Shown here piece by piece: positions 63,875-64,000 of a DNA stretch of 64,000 nt. The position numbers and the translations under genes are program-made. The DNA comes from Sulfitobacter sp. 20_GPM-1509m. GTDB lineage: Bacteria > Pseudomonadota > Alphaproteobacteria > Rhodobacterales > Rhodobacteraceae. The DNA is taken from the NCBI RefSeq assembly GCF_000620505.1, contig NZ_JIBC01000004.1, positions 124,001 through 188,000 of the forward strand. The letters are read 5' to 3'. The notes under the pieces were generated by a model. That model had not been told where the DNA came from, made no database searches, and saw only the letters and a list, made by a program, of their open reading frames with translations. Numbering within the stretch: the stretch's first letter is position 1; each line of letters begins with the position of its first letter.

Positions 63875-64000
63875 CACATCTCAAAACTTCGCCATAGCAT
63901 CAAGCCACTGGAAGTTAGCAGATGCGTCTCTTGGCGCAACTCATTTCAAGCGGCTTCAATCTCTACACAGCTTACTCAATCCATACCCTGACACGCGGAT

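Noticed and set aside
63878-64000. Possible gene end at the right border on the minus strand
   Set aside because: A frame reading SGYGLSKLCRD before a stop enters from the edge, but a dozen residues are not enough to call a gene.

Overview
The window looks like the chromosome of an alphaproteobacterium of the Rhodobacterales (marine Roseobacter type). The reasons are a high G+C content, many tripartite TRAP transporters, a fused indolepyruvate oxidoreductase, the imelysin/di-haem/DUF1513 iron cassette, a BKACE enzyme, and dense same-strand operons joined by ATGA-type overlaps. It reads as a catabolic, accessory-rich stretch of a heterotroph, with the edge of a horizontally acquired island at the right end. 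I name no species.

Layout. (1) 1-7202: an operon of a PCC-domain-like protein, an acyl-CoA ligase and a thiolase follows an IclR regulator; a TRAP transporter (dctPQM) diverges from it. Two copies of the 15-bp palindrome GTCCA-N5-TGGAC lie in the shared intergenic region. (2) 7216-12115 (minus strand): a periplasmic isoquinoline-oxidoreductase-type molybdoenzyme pair, a glutathione-dependent formaldehyde dehydrogenase, and a BKACE-family enzyme. (3) 12343-22996: a fused indolepyruvate ferredoxin oxidoreductase, an EamA permease, an IlvD/Edd sugar-acid-type dehydratase, a TIGR03084-like protein, a MATE transporter, a hotdog thioesterase divergent from an HxlR regulator, and a KdgK-like kinase. 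(4) 23003-25286: the queuosine-precursor operon queC-queD-queE-queF behind a predicted preQ1 riboswitch. (5) 25362-33872: a sugar-acid locus (FAH-fold hydrolase, DHRS6-like SDR, DMT permease, TRAP transporter, GntR and LysR regulators). (6) 33967-38509: Dps, a hypothetical gene, and an iron-related cassette. (7) 38506-46181: a zinc metallopeptidase and a three-gene transglutaminase / circularly permuted ATP-grasp / alpha-E operon. (8) 46474-50302: a soluble triple-PAS chemoreceptor and an MFS exporter. (9) 50308-62213: a GntR-controlled cluster with a dipeptide/oligopeptide-type ABC importer, three amidohydrolases, a hydantoin-racemase-like protein and a flavin reductase. (10) 62612-64000: a 3' tRNA-Phe fragment that looks like an attachment site, followed by visibly more A/T-rich DNA with a membrane protein and a membrane-anchored TIR protein.

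How the parts work together. The clearest inferred regulon is built on GGTATACC palindromes, two beside the GntR gene at 32.2 kb and a third in front of the dehydratase at 16.8 kb. This links two separated loci into one likely route: uptake of an aldonate or uronate, dehydration, 4-oxidation by the SDR, and cleavage of the diketo acid by the FAH-fold enzyme. All three solute-binding-protein genes at the head of transporter operons are followed by an intercistronic stem-loop. The most novel candidates are the TIR/membrane-protein pair in the tRNA-bounded island, the peptide-ligase/transglutaminase/metallopeptidase neighbourhood, and an internally deleted phytanoyl-CoA dioxygenase relic inside the sugar-acid operon.
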